This document shows positions 36,613-44,762 of a DNA stretch of 64,000 nt, in pieces (position 1 is the first letter of the stretch; each line of letters starts with the position of its first letter). The stretch covers positions 1,428,851 to 1,492,850 of the forward strand of contig NZ_CP021255.1 of the NCBI RefSeq assembly GCF_002952055.1, in the 5' to 3' direction. This DNA comes from Desulfobulbus oralis (GTDB lineage: Bacteria > Desulfobacterota > Desulfobulbia > Desulfobulbales > Desulfobulbaceae). The notes below the pieces were generated by a model. That model saw only the letters and a program-made list of their open reading frames with translations. It searched no databases and had not been told where the DNA came from. The position numbers were made by a program, and so were the translations under genes.

Positions 36613-37316
36613 GGCCTCTGCCCCGGCAGGCGGCGCTGTCTGGCCGGCGTCAGACCCACGGGCAGCGGTACGGTGGTGCTGTAGCTCCGGCTTTCCCGCT
36701 GCTCAGCATCCAGCCAGAAGGACAGCCGGATACGGAGCGCAGCCGGCACCTGGGCGTTGCCCTCCTGACCCGCGGCAGCCACGGCGGTGAAACGCCAGGG
36801 GCCGCCCTGCCGGTTCAGCGGCTCGAAGGCCACGGCACGCAGGCCCTCTGCCAGCACGAAAAAGGCCCTGTCCACAGCCTCGGGATCACCGGCCTCGCCC
36901 AGAAGCAGCGGCACATCGGCGCGCAGCAGTTTGAGCCTCCGGCTCCCGCCCGCCTCCCGTTCCACCCTGTAGGCGATCAGGGCCGGGCCGCGGTAGCCGG
37001 CCTCCGGCTCGAGGGGCAGGTGGCGGGCCGCAAACACCAGTGTGTCGCTCTGATCCTCGCCCAGGCGCTGGACTGCAGAGCTGCCTGCCTGAAAGGGCAG
37101 CGCGGGTTCAGGACAGGCGCCTGCCAGATCCTCGGCCAGCCGGGCCAGTGCGGTTTCGGCCTGCACCAGCACCCCGCTCTCCGCCGTGATGGCCTCAACC
37201 GCCCTGGTCGAGCCGCTTAGGGCCGTACCCAAAAGCGCCATGACCAGCGCCAGGAGGCTCATGGCAATCATGAGTTCCACCAGGGTGAAACCGCGGCATC
37301 CTGTGCAGCCCTTCAT
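36609..37316 (-). CDS. gspJ: Minor pseudopilin GspJ
   Basis: A 235-residue prepilin-like protein. The leader MKGCTGCRG is followed by the cleavage site RG/FTLVELMIAMSLLAL with Glu at +5. The long C-terminal domain with RFTAVAAAGQEG and LRIRLSFWLD fits GspJ. It overlaps gspK and gspI by four bases, giving the conserved H-I-J-K order. Confidence 0.9.
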   Translation of the reverse strand: MKGCTGCRGFTLVELMIAMSLLALVMALLGTALSGSTRAVEAITAESGVLVQAETALARLAEDLAGACPEPALPFQAGSSAVQRLGEDQSDTLVFAARHLPLEPEAGYRGPALIAYRVEREAGGSRRLKLLRADVPLLLGEAGDPEAVDRAFFVLAEGLRAVAFEPLNRQGGPWRFTAVAAAGQEGNAQVPAALRIRLSFWLDAEQRESRSYSTTVPLPVGLTPARQRRLPGQRP

Positions 37317-37750
37317 GGTGCGGTCTCCTGCGTTTCGCTGTCCGGATGCCGCATCAGGACGGTGCGGACGGTGAAGAGCGGCTGCCTGCCGCCACGCGGC
37401 CGTACCCGCAGCTCCACCAGCTTGAGCCAGCCTGCGCTGCCGGCCAGACCGCTCTCTTCGGGGCCGAGTTCATGTACCCCCTGTTCCCAGAGCAGATCCG
37501 GGCTCTCCGGACCGAAATCGCCCGCCTCGTCAGCCACCTGGTCAAAGGGCTGCAGGCGGCATGCCGTCAGTTTGTGCCGGGCGAGCAGCGCGGCCCGGGT
37601 CTGGAAACGGGCTTCGGCCGCCCGGTCCGCGTTTGTGGCCTGCACACTGAACAGGAGCAGGCAGCCCGCCGCCAGAATAGCCACGGCAAGCAGCAGCTCC
37701 ATCAGGGCAAAGCCCCGGCTGTCAGCGGAACAGGTCGGCACGATGCACAT
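37313..37750 (-). CDS. gspI: Minor pseudopilin GspI
   Basis: A 145-residue pseudopilin with leader MCIVPTCSADSRG, cleavage site RG/FALMELLLAVAIL (Glu at +5) and a short C-terminal domain ending in a beta strand (LKLVELRVRPRG). Length and position identify GspI. It overlaps gspH by 29 bases. Confidence 0.88.
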   Translation of the reverse strand: MCIVPTCSADSRGFALMELLLAVAILAAGCLLLFSVQATNADRAAEARFQTRAALLARHKLTACRLQPFDQVADEAGDFGPESPDLLWEQGVHELGPEESGLAGSAGWLKLVELRVRPRGGRQPLFTVRTVLMRHPDSETQETAP

Positions 37751-38249
37751 CCACCGCGCCGGGCAGCAGCCTGACCCGGCCGAGAAAGGGGCTGGGCGCG
37801 AGCGTCAGCATTGCCCCGCCTGCGTCTTCCAGCGTGAGCAGGGCTGGCTGGACATAGCCCCTGGCGCTGATGAAGAGGCGCGGCGTTCCCCGGTCGCCGG
37901 CCGTTCTGGTGCGGATGCGCACCGCTCGCAGCCCTGCCGGGAGCAGGACCCGGCGGACCCGTTCCTGCGCCCCTGCCTGGGATTTCGCCGGTTCGGCGAG
38001 GAGCGCATGCTGGGTGGCATCATAGCGGAGCACCCAGGCGCGCTGCTCCTCGCGGGCGCGGCCGGCCGTTTCCTGCAGCAGCGCCATGCCGGCCCTCGCG
38101 CCCCGCTGCAGGGCATCGCCGCGCAGAAAGAGGCCGATTTTCGGCAGCGCCAGAGTGCTCAGCAGCGCCAGCAGCGCCAGCGTCACCAGCACTTCGATGA
38201 GGGTGAAGCCCCAGGCCCTATTGCAGTTCCCAGTTGTTGACGTCCGCAT
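37722..38249 (-). CDS. gspH: Minor pseudopilin GspH
   Basis: A 175-residue pseudopilin. ATG 38249 gives the short leader MRTSTTGNCNRAWG before FTLIEVLVTLALLALLSTLALP; the cleavage-site residue before Phe is Gly as required and +5 is Glu. The C-terminal beta domain (GTPRLFISARGYVQ) matches GspH/FimT. The start lies 31 bases inside the end of the GspG fusion gene. A longer in-frame start at 38300 gives an unlikely long leader. Confidence 0.88.
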   Translation of the reverse strand: MRTSTTGNCNRAWGFTLIEVLVTLALLALLSTLALPKIGLFLRGDALQRGARAGMALLQETAGRAREEQRAWVLRYDATQHALLAEPAKSQAGAQERVRRVLLPAGLRAVRIRTRTAGDRGTPRLFISARGYVQPALLTLEDAGGAMLTLAPSPFLGRVRLLPGAVDVHRADLFR

Positions 38250-40908
38250 TCCTGCCCTCGCCGCCAGGCTGTCTGTCCGCGCCGTAGGAAATGAGGTCAA
38301 AGTCGTCGTGCAGACCCGGGCTGAGGTAGACGAAGTTCCCGCCCCAGGGGTCTTTCGGCACCTTGCCCCGCTCCAGATAGCCTCCTTGCCGCCACCTGTG
38401 GGCCTGCGGGCCGGCGACCGGCGGGGCGACCAGGGCCTGCAGACCCTGCTCGGTCGTGGGATACTGCCCGTTGTCCAGCCGGTAGAGTTTGAGCGCCTGC
38501 TCGAGGGCGCTCATCTGCACCATTGCCTGGGTGCGGCGCGCATCCTCGGGTCTGTCCATGATTCTGGGGACCACCAGCACGGCCAGGATGCTCAGAATCA
38601 GCATGACCACCATGACTTCGATGAGGGTGAAGCCGCGTGCGTTTTGATGAAAGGTCCGCAGCCGTGCGCGCAGCGGCAGCAGACACAGAACGAGGCCGAT
38701 GCCGCAGGCCGGCGCCAGCCCCAGGTGCAGTGCGAGCCAGGCAAAGGCCAGGAGAGGCAGGAGCGCGAGCGCGCAGAGGAGCCGGAGCGCGGGCTGCTGT
38801 TCGATAAGCGCCGCCAGCGGTGGCGACAGGCGGTAGTACAGGCCGATCAAGGCCTGGCCCAGAGGCTTGGTGCTGAGCATGGTGTCCCTGAATTGTCGTA
38901 AGAGGATGACCGCCGGATGGCTGATGCTGCCAAAGGCGGCGGTGGCCAGAAAGCAGGCGTCTGCGGTGTGGAAACGGCGCTCCGGGCCGTAATGCGCAGC
39001 ACCGTCTTCGGTAATCGCATAGGCCCGCACGTGGTAGAGGGTGCCGGGCTGCAGGCCGGAAAGCAGAACCTCGAAGGCGCCGGGGCCGCTGCCTGCAGCC
39101 ACATGACCGCGCAAGGCGGTGGCCGGCGGCTGCGGCCCGTTGTCGGCCGCACTCACGCGCTCCAGCACGGGATGGGCAGCGGTGCTGAACACCAGGCCCC
39201 GTGCCCGTACCGCAGCCCCCAGTTCCGGCAGAATCTCGCCGCCGGAGCGGGCGCTACTGCGGGTAATGGCCAGGGGCTGCAGGGTGCGCAGGGCCGTACT
39301 CACCGTGCCGTTCTGATTGACAAAGGCATTGGTGTTGTACAGGCTGGCCGCCGCAAAGCGGGCCAGGGCCATGGACGTGAGCCGGCCCTGCGCCACGGTG
39401 CCGACTACCAGCACATTGCCCTCCGCATCCAGGGCCGCGGCATAACCCACGGCCTCGTCGCCGCCAAAGTCGAAGAGCGCCACCTTGGGCGGCTGAGGGC
39501 CCGGCTCTGCGGGCAGTTCGGCCGCAAAGACCGGCGTGGGTGCCAGCCAGCGCAGAAGGGCCAGAGCCTGACGGCATGGCCAGGGCAGGCGTTTTTGGGA
39601 GAGCGGGTCCTCCTCCGTGCTTTTGGCATCCGGCGCTGCGGTTTCCGGGCTCCCGGGCGCGTAGGGCGTCTCCGCCTCTTTGGGCGGCCTTGCGGCCGGC
39701 GCTGATCCGGCATGGCGGCGAAGCCTGGGTCGCCTTTTGGCCACCCCGCTCAGATGCGGGTATTTGCCCGGCGCCTCCAGTTGCGCCACCGGCAGAAAGG
39801 GCTCGTCCAGCGAGCCGTTGGCCGCCGCATAGGAGGCCACCAGAAAACGGCGCCTGCCGCCTTCTGTGGCAAAGCCGCTGGCCACCACCCCCCGGTCGCT
39901 CACCGCCACGTCAAAGAGCACGTCGTCTTCCGGGCTCGCCGGATGAATCGCCGCGCCCCGCAGCCCGAAATCCGGATCCAGCCGGCCATCCATAAAAAAA
40001 CGGAACAGGGCCGTGTCCCGCCGGCCCGGCTCGCCCACGGCTCCGGCCACATAGACCAGCCCATCCTTGTCCGCAGCCAGCCGGTAGCCCTCGCTTGGAA
40101 TCATGCCGTGGGGCATGGCCACGCCCTGGTCGCCAAAGTCTGTATCCAACAGGCCGTCCTTGTCCAGCGCCACCAGCATGAGCGACACCCGGTCGCCCCG
40201 GCGGAAGGTGCCGGAGAGCAGCAGGCCGCCATCTTCCCGCAGCAGCAGGCCCTCGGCCCGGGATTCGTCGCCCACGGTCACAAGGGTGATGCCCCGTTCG
40301 CCAAAAGCGGCGTCCAGCTCGCCCAGGGCATCGTAGCGGGCTGCTGCGGCCACGCTGCCGTTGGTGCCGCCCACATTGCCGGCTATCACGATTCGGTCGT
40401 CCGGGGTGATCGCCAGCGCCGTGATCTCGTCGTCCCCGCCGCCCACGGGCGTCACTGTAATGCCGTTCAGGCCGAAATCCCTGTCCAGCGTGCCGTCCGG
40501 GAAATAGCAGGCCAGGGCGAAGTCCCGTGACGCGCCGTTCGACGTGTAGCCGCCTGCCACGATGCGGCCATCCGAAAGCTGGCCCAGGGCAAGGGCCTCG
40601 TCGTCGCCCAGAGCGAGGGAGGTGATGAGGGCGCCCTCATGGTTGAAGCCGGTATCCAGCGTGCCGTCCGGATTGAAACGCAGCAGCGAAAAGTTCTTGG
40701 CCGCACCGGGATTGACCGAGCCGGCCACCACGATTCTGCCGTCCGGCTGCACCAGAACGGCATTGGCGCTGTTGCGACCGCCCAGCTCCACCGCGACCCG
40801 GCCGTCGCGGCCAAAGGCGGCGTCCAGGCTGGGCGCGGCCGGGGCCGGCGCGGTCCGGGCCAGGCTCAACAGAAGTATCAGACAAAGGAAACGAATAAAC
40901 AGCAGCAT
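38218..40908 (-). CDS. gspG: Delta-60 repeat/CFI-box protein fused to major pseudopilin GspG
   Basis: An 896-residue open frame. Residues 1-24 are a signal peptide. About 27-370 hold six or more delta-60 repeats (DGRIVVAG...LDTDFG pattern) likely to fold as a propeller. A Pro/Ala-rich stretch spans 390-470, then comes a further repeat. An FN3-like domain lies at about 560-650, then a CFI-box domain (CFLATAAFG at 652-660, FRDTML, YYRLSPPLA) and a hydrophobic stretch at 708-745. After the basic PLRARLRTFHQNARG, a complete GspG begins at RG/FTLIEVMVVMLILS (Glu764 at +5) with YPTTEQGLQALV and DPWGGNFVY. No in-frame ATG, GTG or TTG lies just before the GspG part. ATG 40908 is chosen for its signal peptide. 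It heads the secretion operon. Confidence 0.85.
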   Translation of the reverse strand: MLLFIRFLCLILLLSLARTAPAPAAPSLDAAFGRDGRVAVELGGRNSANAVLVQPDGRIVVAGSVNPGAAKNFSLLRFNPDGTLDTGFNHEGALITSLALGDDEALALGQLSDGRIVAGGYTSNGASRDFALACYFPDGTLDRDFGLNGITVTPVGGGDDEITALAITPDDRIVIAGNVGGTNGSVAAAARYDALGELDAAFGERGITLVTVGDESRAEGLLLREDGGLLLSGTFRRGDRVSLMLVALDKDGLLDTDFGDQGVAMPHGMIPSEGYRLAADKDGLVYVAGAVGEPGRRDTALFRFFMDGRLDPDFGLRGAAIHPASPEDDVLFDVAVSDRGVVASGFATEGGRRRFLVASYAAANGSLDEPFLPVAQLEAPGKYPHLSGVAKRRPRLRRHAGSAPAARPPKEAETPYAPGSPETAAPDAKSTEEDPLSQKRLPWPCRQALALLRWLAPTPVFAAELPAEPGPQPPKVALFDFGGDEAVGYAAALDAEGNVLVVGTVAQGRLTSMALARFAAASLYNTNAFVNQNGTVSTALRTLQPLAITRSSARSGGEILPELGAAVRARGLVFSTAAHPVLERVSAADNGPQPPATALRGHVAAGSGPGAFEVLLSGLQPGTLYHVRAYAITEDGAAHYGPERRFHTADACFLATAAFGSISHPAVILLRQFRDTMLSTKPLGQALIGLYYRLSPPLAALIEQQPALRLLCALALLPLLAFAWLALHLGLAPACGIGLVLCLLPLRARLRTFHQNARGFTLIEVMVVMLILSILAVLVVPRIMDRPEDARRTQAMVQMSALEQALKLYRLDNGQYPTTEQGLQALVAPPVAGPQAHRWRQGGYLERGKVPKDPWGGNFVYLSPGLHDDFDLISYGADRQPGGEGRNADVNNWELQ

Positions 40909-40978
40909 ACAGCAAAAGTGCCGGGCAGGTGCAGGCAATGCGGGCAAAACGGGAGGGCCTCTTCCCGCTGAAAAAACC

Positions 40979-41007
40979 CTTATACCATACTTGCCTCCAA
41001 ATCTAAA
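40979..41007 (-). promoter_or_regulatory. Candidate sigma-70 promoter for the type II secretion operon
   Basis: On the minus strand, TTTAGA (4 of 6) and TATAAG (5 of 6) are separated by 17 bases, giving a start about 65 bases before the GspG fusion gene. The position just after a lolD-side hairpin makes sense for a new transcription unit. Confidence 0.5.
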
Positions 41008-41009
41008 TA

Positions 41010-41027
41010 CCCTGCAAAAAGGCAGGG
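41010..41027 (-). terminator. Possible terminator after lolD
   Basis: CCCTGC and GCAGGG form a 6-bp stem with a 6-base loop, followed on the minus strand by the T-rich TATTTAGATTT. It would separate the lol genes from the secretion operon. The stem is short and the T-run broken. Confidence 0.4.
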
Positions 41028-41122
41028 GCATCAGGCGGCTGGCTATGTCGGCGTGCAGGCCGAGTCCGGCGCCATGACGGCCAGCGCGCTGTGCAGCCGC
41101 AGGGCCATTCTGGCGCCTGCCG

Positions 41123-41807
<685 letters not shown>

Positions 41808-41815
<8 letters not shown>

Positions 41816-43034
41816 AGCTCAGGGCCTCTGCAGGTTGAACCCCGGCTGCCTTGCGCGAGGGGTACAGGGTGGCCAGCAGGGTGATCACCAGGGCCGACAC
41901 GGCGATCAGGGTCACATCCGCGGGCACCACCTTGATCGGAATCGTGGACATGGGGTAGACGTTGGCCGGCAGTTCGATGATTTTGCAGGTCTTCAGAATG
42001 CGGCAGAGGCCGAGGCCGCTGAACACGCCCAGAATGGTGCCGGTCACGCCGATAACCAGGCCCTGGTACAGGAAGATGCGCATGATGGCGCTGGTGGTCG
42101 CGCCCATGGATTTGAGGATCGCGATGTCCCGGTTTTTTTCCATCACCAGCATGATGAGCGCGCTGATGATGTTCAGGGCTGCGACCAGGATGATCAGGTC
42201 AAGGGCAATGAAGATGCCCAGCTTTTCCAGCTTGAGCGCGGCAAAGAGGTTTTGGTTGAGCTGCATCCAGTCGCGCACCACATAGGAGCTGCCCAGCCGC
42301 TGGCCGATGGCTGCGGCTACGGCGTCCGCTCGCTCCACGTCCTGCACCCGCACCTCGATGGCGTGCACCGCTTCCGGCTCCAGCCCGGCCAGACTGCGGG
42401 CCAGATCCAGGCCCAGATAGCCTGCGTTGGCGTCGTATTCGTACATGCCGGTGGCGAAGATCCCGCTCACCGAGGCCACCCGCAGCTTGGGCAGCACGCC
42501 CATGGGCGTGAGCGGGCCGTTCGGGGCCAGCAGTTGCACCCGGTCGCCGGGCAGCACCTGCAGCGTGCGCGCCAGATCGCTGCCCAGGACGATCGTGGGC
42601 GGCTGCTCCTGATTCAGACTCTCCAGGGCACCGCTTTTCATCTTTTCGCCGATGGCAACGACCTTTTGGTTGCTTTCCGGGTCAATGCCGTGCAGCACCA
42701 CGCCGCTCGAGGTGGCGTTCGAGGTGATCAGGGCCTGGGTGTAGATGACCGGCGTTTGCGCCACCACTCCGGGCGTGGCCGCCACTGCGGCCATCAGCTC
42801 CCGGGGCTGCCTGATCGCGCCGGCATAGCTCTGCACGATAACGTGGGAGTTGATGCCGATGATCTGGTCGCGCAGACCTTCGGTGAAGCCGGTATAGACT
42901 GCGAGCACCACAATCAGCGCCATCACGCCCACAGCCACGCCCAGAATGGAGATGAGCGTGATCAGCGAGATGAACTTCTGCTTGCGCTTGGCCCGCAGGT
43001 AGCGCAGGCTGACAAACCAGGCAAAGGCAGGCAT
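41808..43034 (-). CDS. lolC: Lipoprotein-releasing permease LolC/LolE
   Basis: A 408-residue permease with one N-terminal membrane segment (FISLITLISILGVAVGVMAL), a large periplasmic domain, and three C-terminal segments of the FtsX fold. The start FVSLRYLRAKRKQKFISLITLIS-type block and the MEKNRDIAILKSMGA loop are diagnostic of LolC/E. Only one permease gene is present, so it likely acts as a homodimer (LolF-like). It starts three bases after lysS ends. Confidence 0.9.
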
Positions 43035-43037
43035 GGG

Positions 43038-44525
43038 CTATTCCGCGCTTTCCGGTTTGAGCAGGGGGAAAAGAATCACGTCGCGGATGGAGGCCGAATC
43101 GGTCAGGAGCATCACCAGGCGGTCGATGCCGATGCCCTCGCCCCCGGCGGGGGGCATGCCGTATTCCAGCGCGCGGATATAGTCCCTGTCCAGCACCGGG
43201 TGGATCTCCTCGTCGTCGCCGCGCCCGTCGATCTGCTGCTGGAAGCGCGCCTCCTGATCGATGGGGTCGTTCAGTTCGGAAAAGGCGTTGGCGATCTCCC
43301 GGCCCGTGATGAAGAGTTCGAAGCGGTCGGTGAGTTCCGGGTTCTCCTCGTTGCGCCGGGCCAGAGGCGAGATCTCGGTCGGGTACGAGGTGACAAAGGT
43401 CGGGTCGATGAGTTGCTCTTCCACCAGGAGCTCGAACAGTTCGGCCTTGGCCTTGCCCGGCCCGGCTTCGGGCTGGAACTTGACGCCCCTTGATTCCGCC
43501 AGCCGCATCAGGCCCGGCCCATCGTGCAGAAGGGCCGGATCCAGGCCGCCCACCTGCACCAGGGCCTCGTCCATGCTGAGCCGCCGCCAGGGCGGGGCCA
43601 GATTGACCTTTTGCCCCTGATAGGTGATGCTGGTCGAGCCGCAAACCTTTTCCGCGAGTTCCGAAATCAGGGCCTCGGTCAGGTCCATCATGTCGTGGTA
43701 GGTGGCAAAGGCCTGATAAAATTCCATCATGGTGAATTCCGGATTGTGCCGGGTGTCTATGCCCTCGTTTCTGAAATTGCGGTTGATTTCAAAGACGCGG
43801 TCAAAGCCGCCCACCAAAAGCCGCTTCAGATACAGCTCGGGCGCGATGCGCAGGTAGAGATCCATGCCCAGGGCATTGTGGTGGGTCTGGAATGGTCTGG
43901 CGTTGGCACCGCCGGGCACGGCCTGCATCATCGGCGTTTCCGCTTCGAGAAAGCCGCGGCTGCGCATGAATTCGCGGATCAGGCGGATGATTTCGACCCG
44001 CTTGCGGAAGGTGGCGGCCACCTCCGGGTTGACGATCATGTCCAGATAACGCTGGCGGTAGCGGGTTTCGACATCGGTGAGCCCGTGGAATTTTTCCGGC
44101 AGCGGCCTAAGCGATTTGGTGACCATTTCAAGCCGGGATGCTTCCAGGGAGAGTTCGCCGGTCCTGGTTTTGAAGAGCTGGCCTTCGGCGCCCACGATAT
44201 CGCCCACGTCCCACTTTTTGAAATGCTCATAGGCGGTCTCGCCCACCAGATCGCGGCGGGCATAGATCTGCATTTCACCGCTTGCGTCGCGCAGATGAAA
44301 GAAGGCCGCCTTGCCGAAACGGCGCAGGCTCATGATGCGGCCGGCCACACGGTATGTGGTGCCTGCCGGGTCGTGCTCCTCGGCCGCAAGTTGTTCGCCC
44401 TGTGGCAGGATTTCCGCAAGATGCTGCGGGGCTTTGAAACGGTTGCCGTAGAGGGCCACGCCCTCGGCGGCCAGGGCAGCCGCCTTGTCACGGCGCAGGG
44501 CAAGGAGAGTGTTGGGATTTTCCAT
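43038..44525 (-). CDS. lysS: Lysyl-tRNA synthetase, class II
   Basis: A 495-residue class II synthetase. The N-terminal OB-fold anticodon domain contains AGRIMSLRRFGKAAFFHLRD, and the catalytic core has motif 2 (FEINRNFRNEGIDTRHNPEFT) and motif 3 (GGEGIGIDRLVMLLTDS). ATG 44525 gives the normal length; the in-frame extension upstream is a low-complexity GC-rich leader. A long structured untranslated region separates the start from a good promoter. Confidence 0.96.
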   Translation of the reverse strand: MENPNTLLALRRDKAAALAAEGVALYGNRFKAPQHLAEILPQGEQLAAEEHDPAGTTYRVAGRIMSLRRFGKAAFFHLRDASGEMQIYARRDLVGETAYEHFKKWDVGDIVGAEGQLFKTRTGELSLEASRLEMVTKSLRPLPEKFHGLTDVETRYRQRYLDMIVNPEVAATFRKRVEIIRLIREFMRSRGFLEAETPMMQAVPGGANARPFQTHHNALGMDLYLRIAPELYLKRLLVGGFDRVFEINRNFRNEGIDTRHNPEFTMMEFYQAFATYHDMMDLTEALISELAEKVCGSTSITYQGQKVNLAPPWRRLSMDEALVQVGGLDPALLHDGPGLMRLAESRGVKFQPEAGPGKAKAELFELLVEEQLIDPTFVTSYPTEISPLARRNEENPELTDRFELFITGREIANAFSELNDPIDQEARFQQQIDGRGDDEEIHPVLDRDYIRALEYGMPPAGGEGIGIDRLVMLLTDSASIRDVILFPLLKPESAE

Positions 44526-44641
44526 GAAGAGCGGTGTAGCTTGAGGGTGAATGGTTTCAACCTGTTCCGTCCCGGGTGCGGGGCAGGGGTGGGCAGCCTG
44601 CGGGCTGGCCCCGGGCGCTCCCCTGCAGCGCGGGCTCAAGG

Positions 44642-44691
44642 GGACAGAGCCCCTGTCCACGGCCCCTGCCTGTTCACCTGCCCTGAACAGG
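44642..44691 (-). promoter_or_regulatory. Tandem hairpins in the lysS leader
   Basis: Two perfect inverted repeats lie in the roughly 190-base leader: CCTGTTCA/TGAACAGG (44669-44691, 8 bp, 7-base loop) and GGACAG/CTGTCC (44642-44658, 6 bp). Neither is followed by a T-run. They could control lysS translation or mRNA stability. No T-box or other known riboswitch core was recognised. Confidence 0.4.
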
Positions 44692-44719
44692 CGGGTGAAA
44701 CGATGCGGGGAAAAGACGC

Positions 44720-44748
44720 AGAGTAGTTTTTTCAGACGGGCCTGTCAA
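44720..44748 (-). promoter_or_regulatory. Sigma-70-type promoter upstream of lysS
   Basis: A perfect TTGACA (44743-44748, minus strand) is followed after exactly 17 bases by TACTCT (44720-44725), a weak -10. It lies just beyond the HerA-like gene end and would start the lysS-lol transcript. Confidence 0.55.
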
Positions 44749-44762
44749 TTTTTTTGCGGCCT

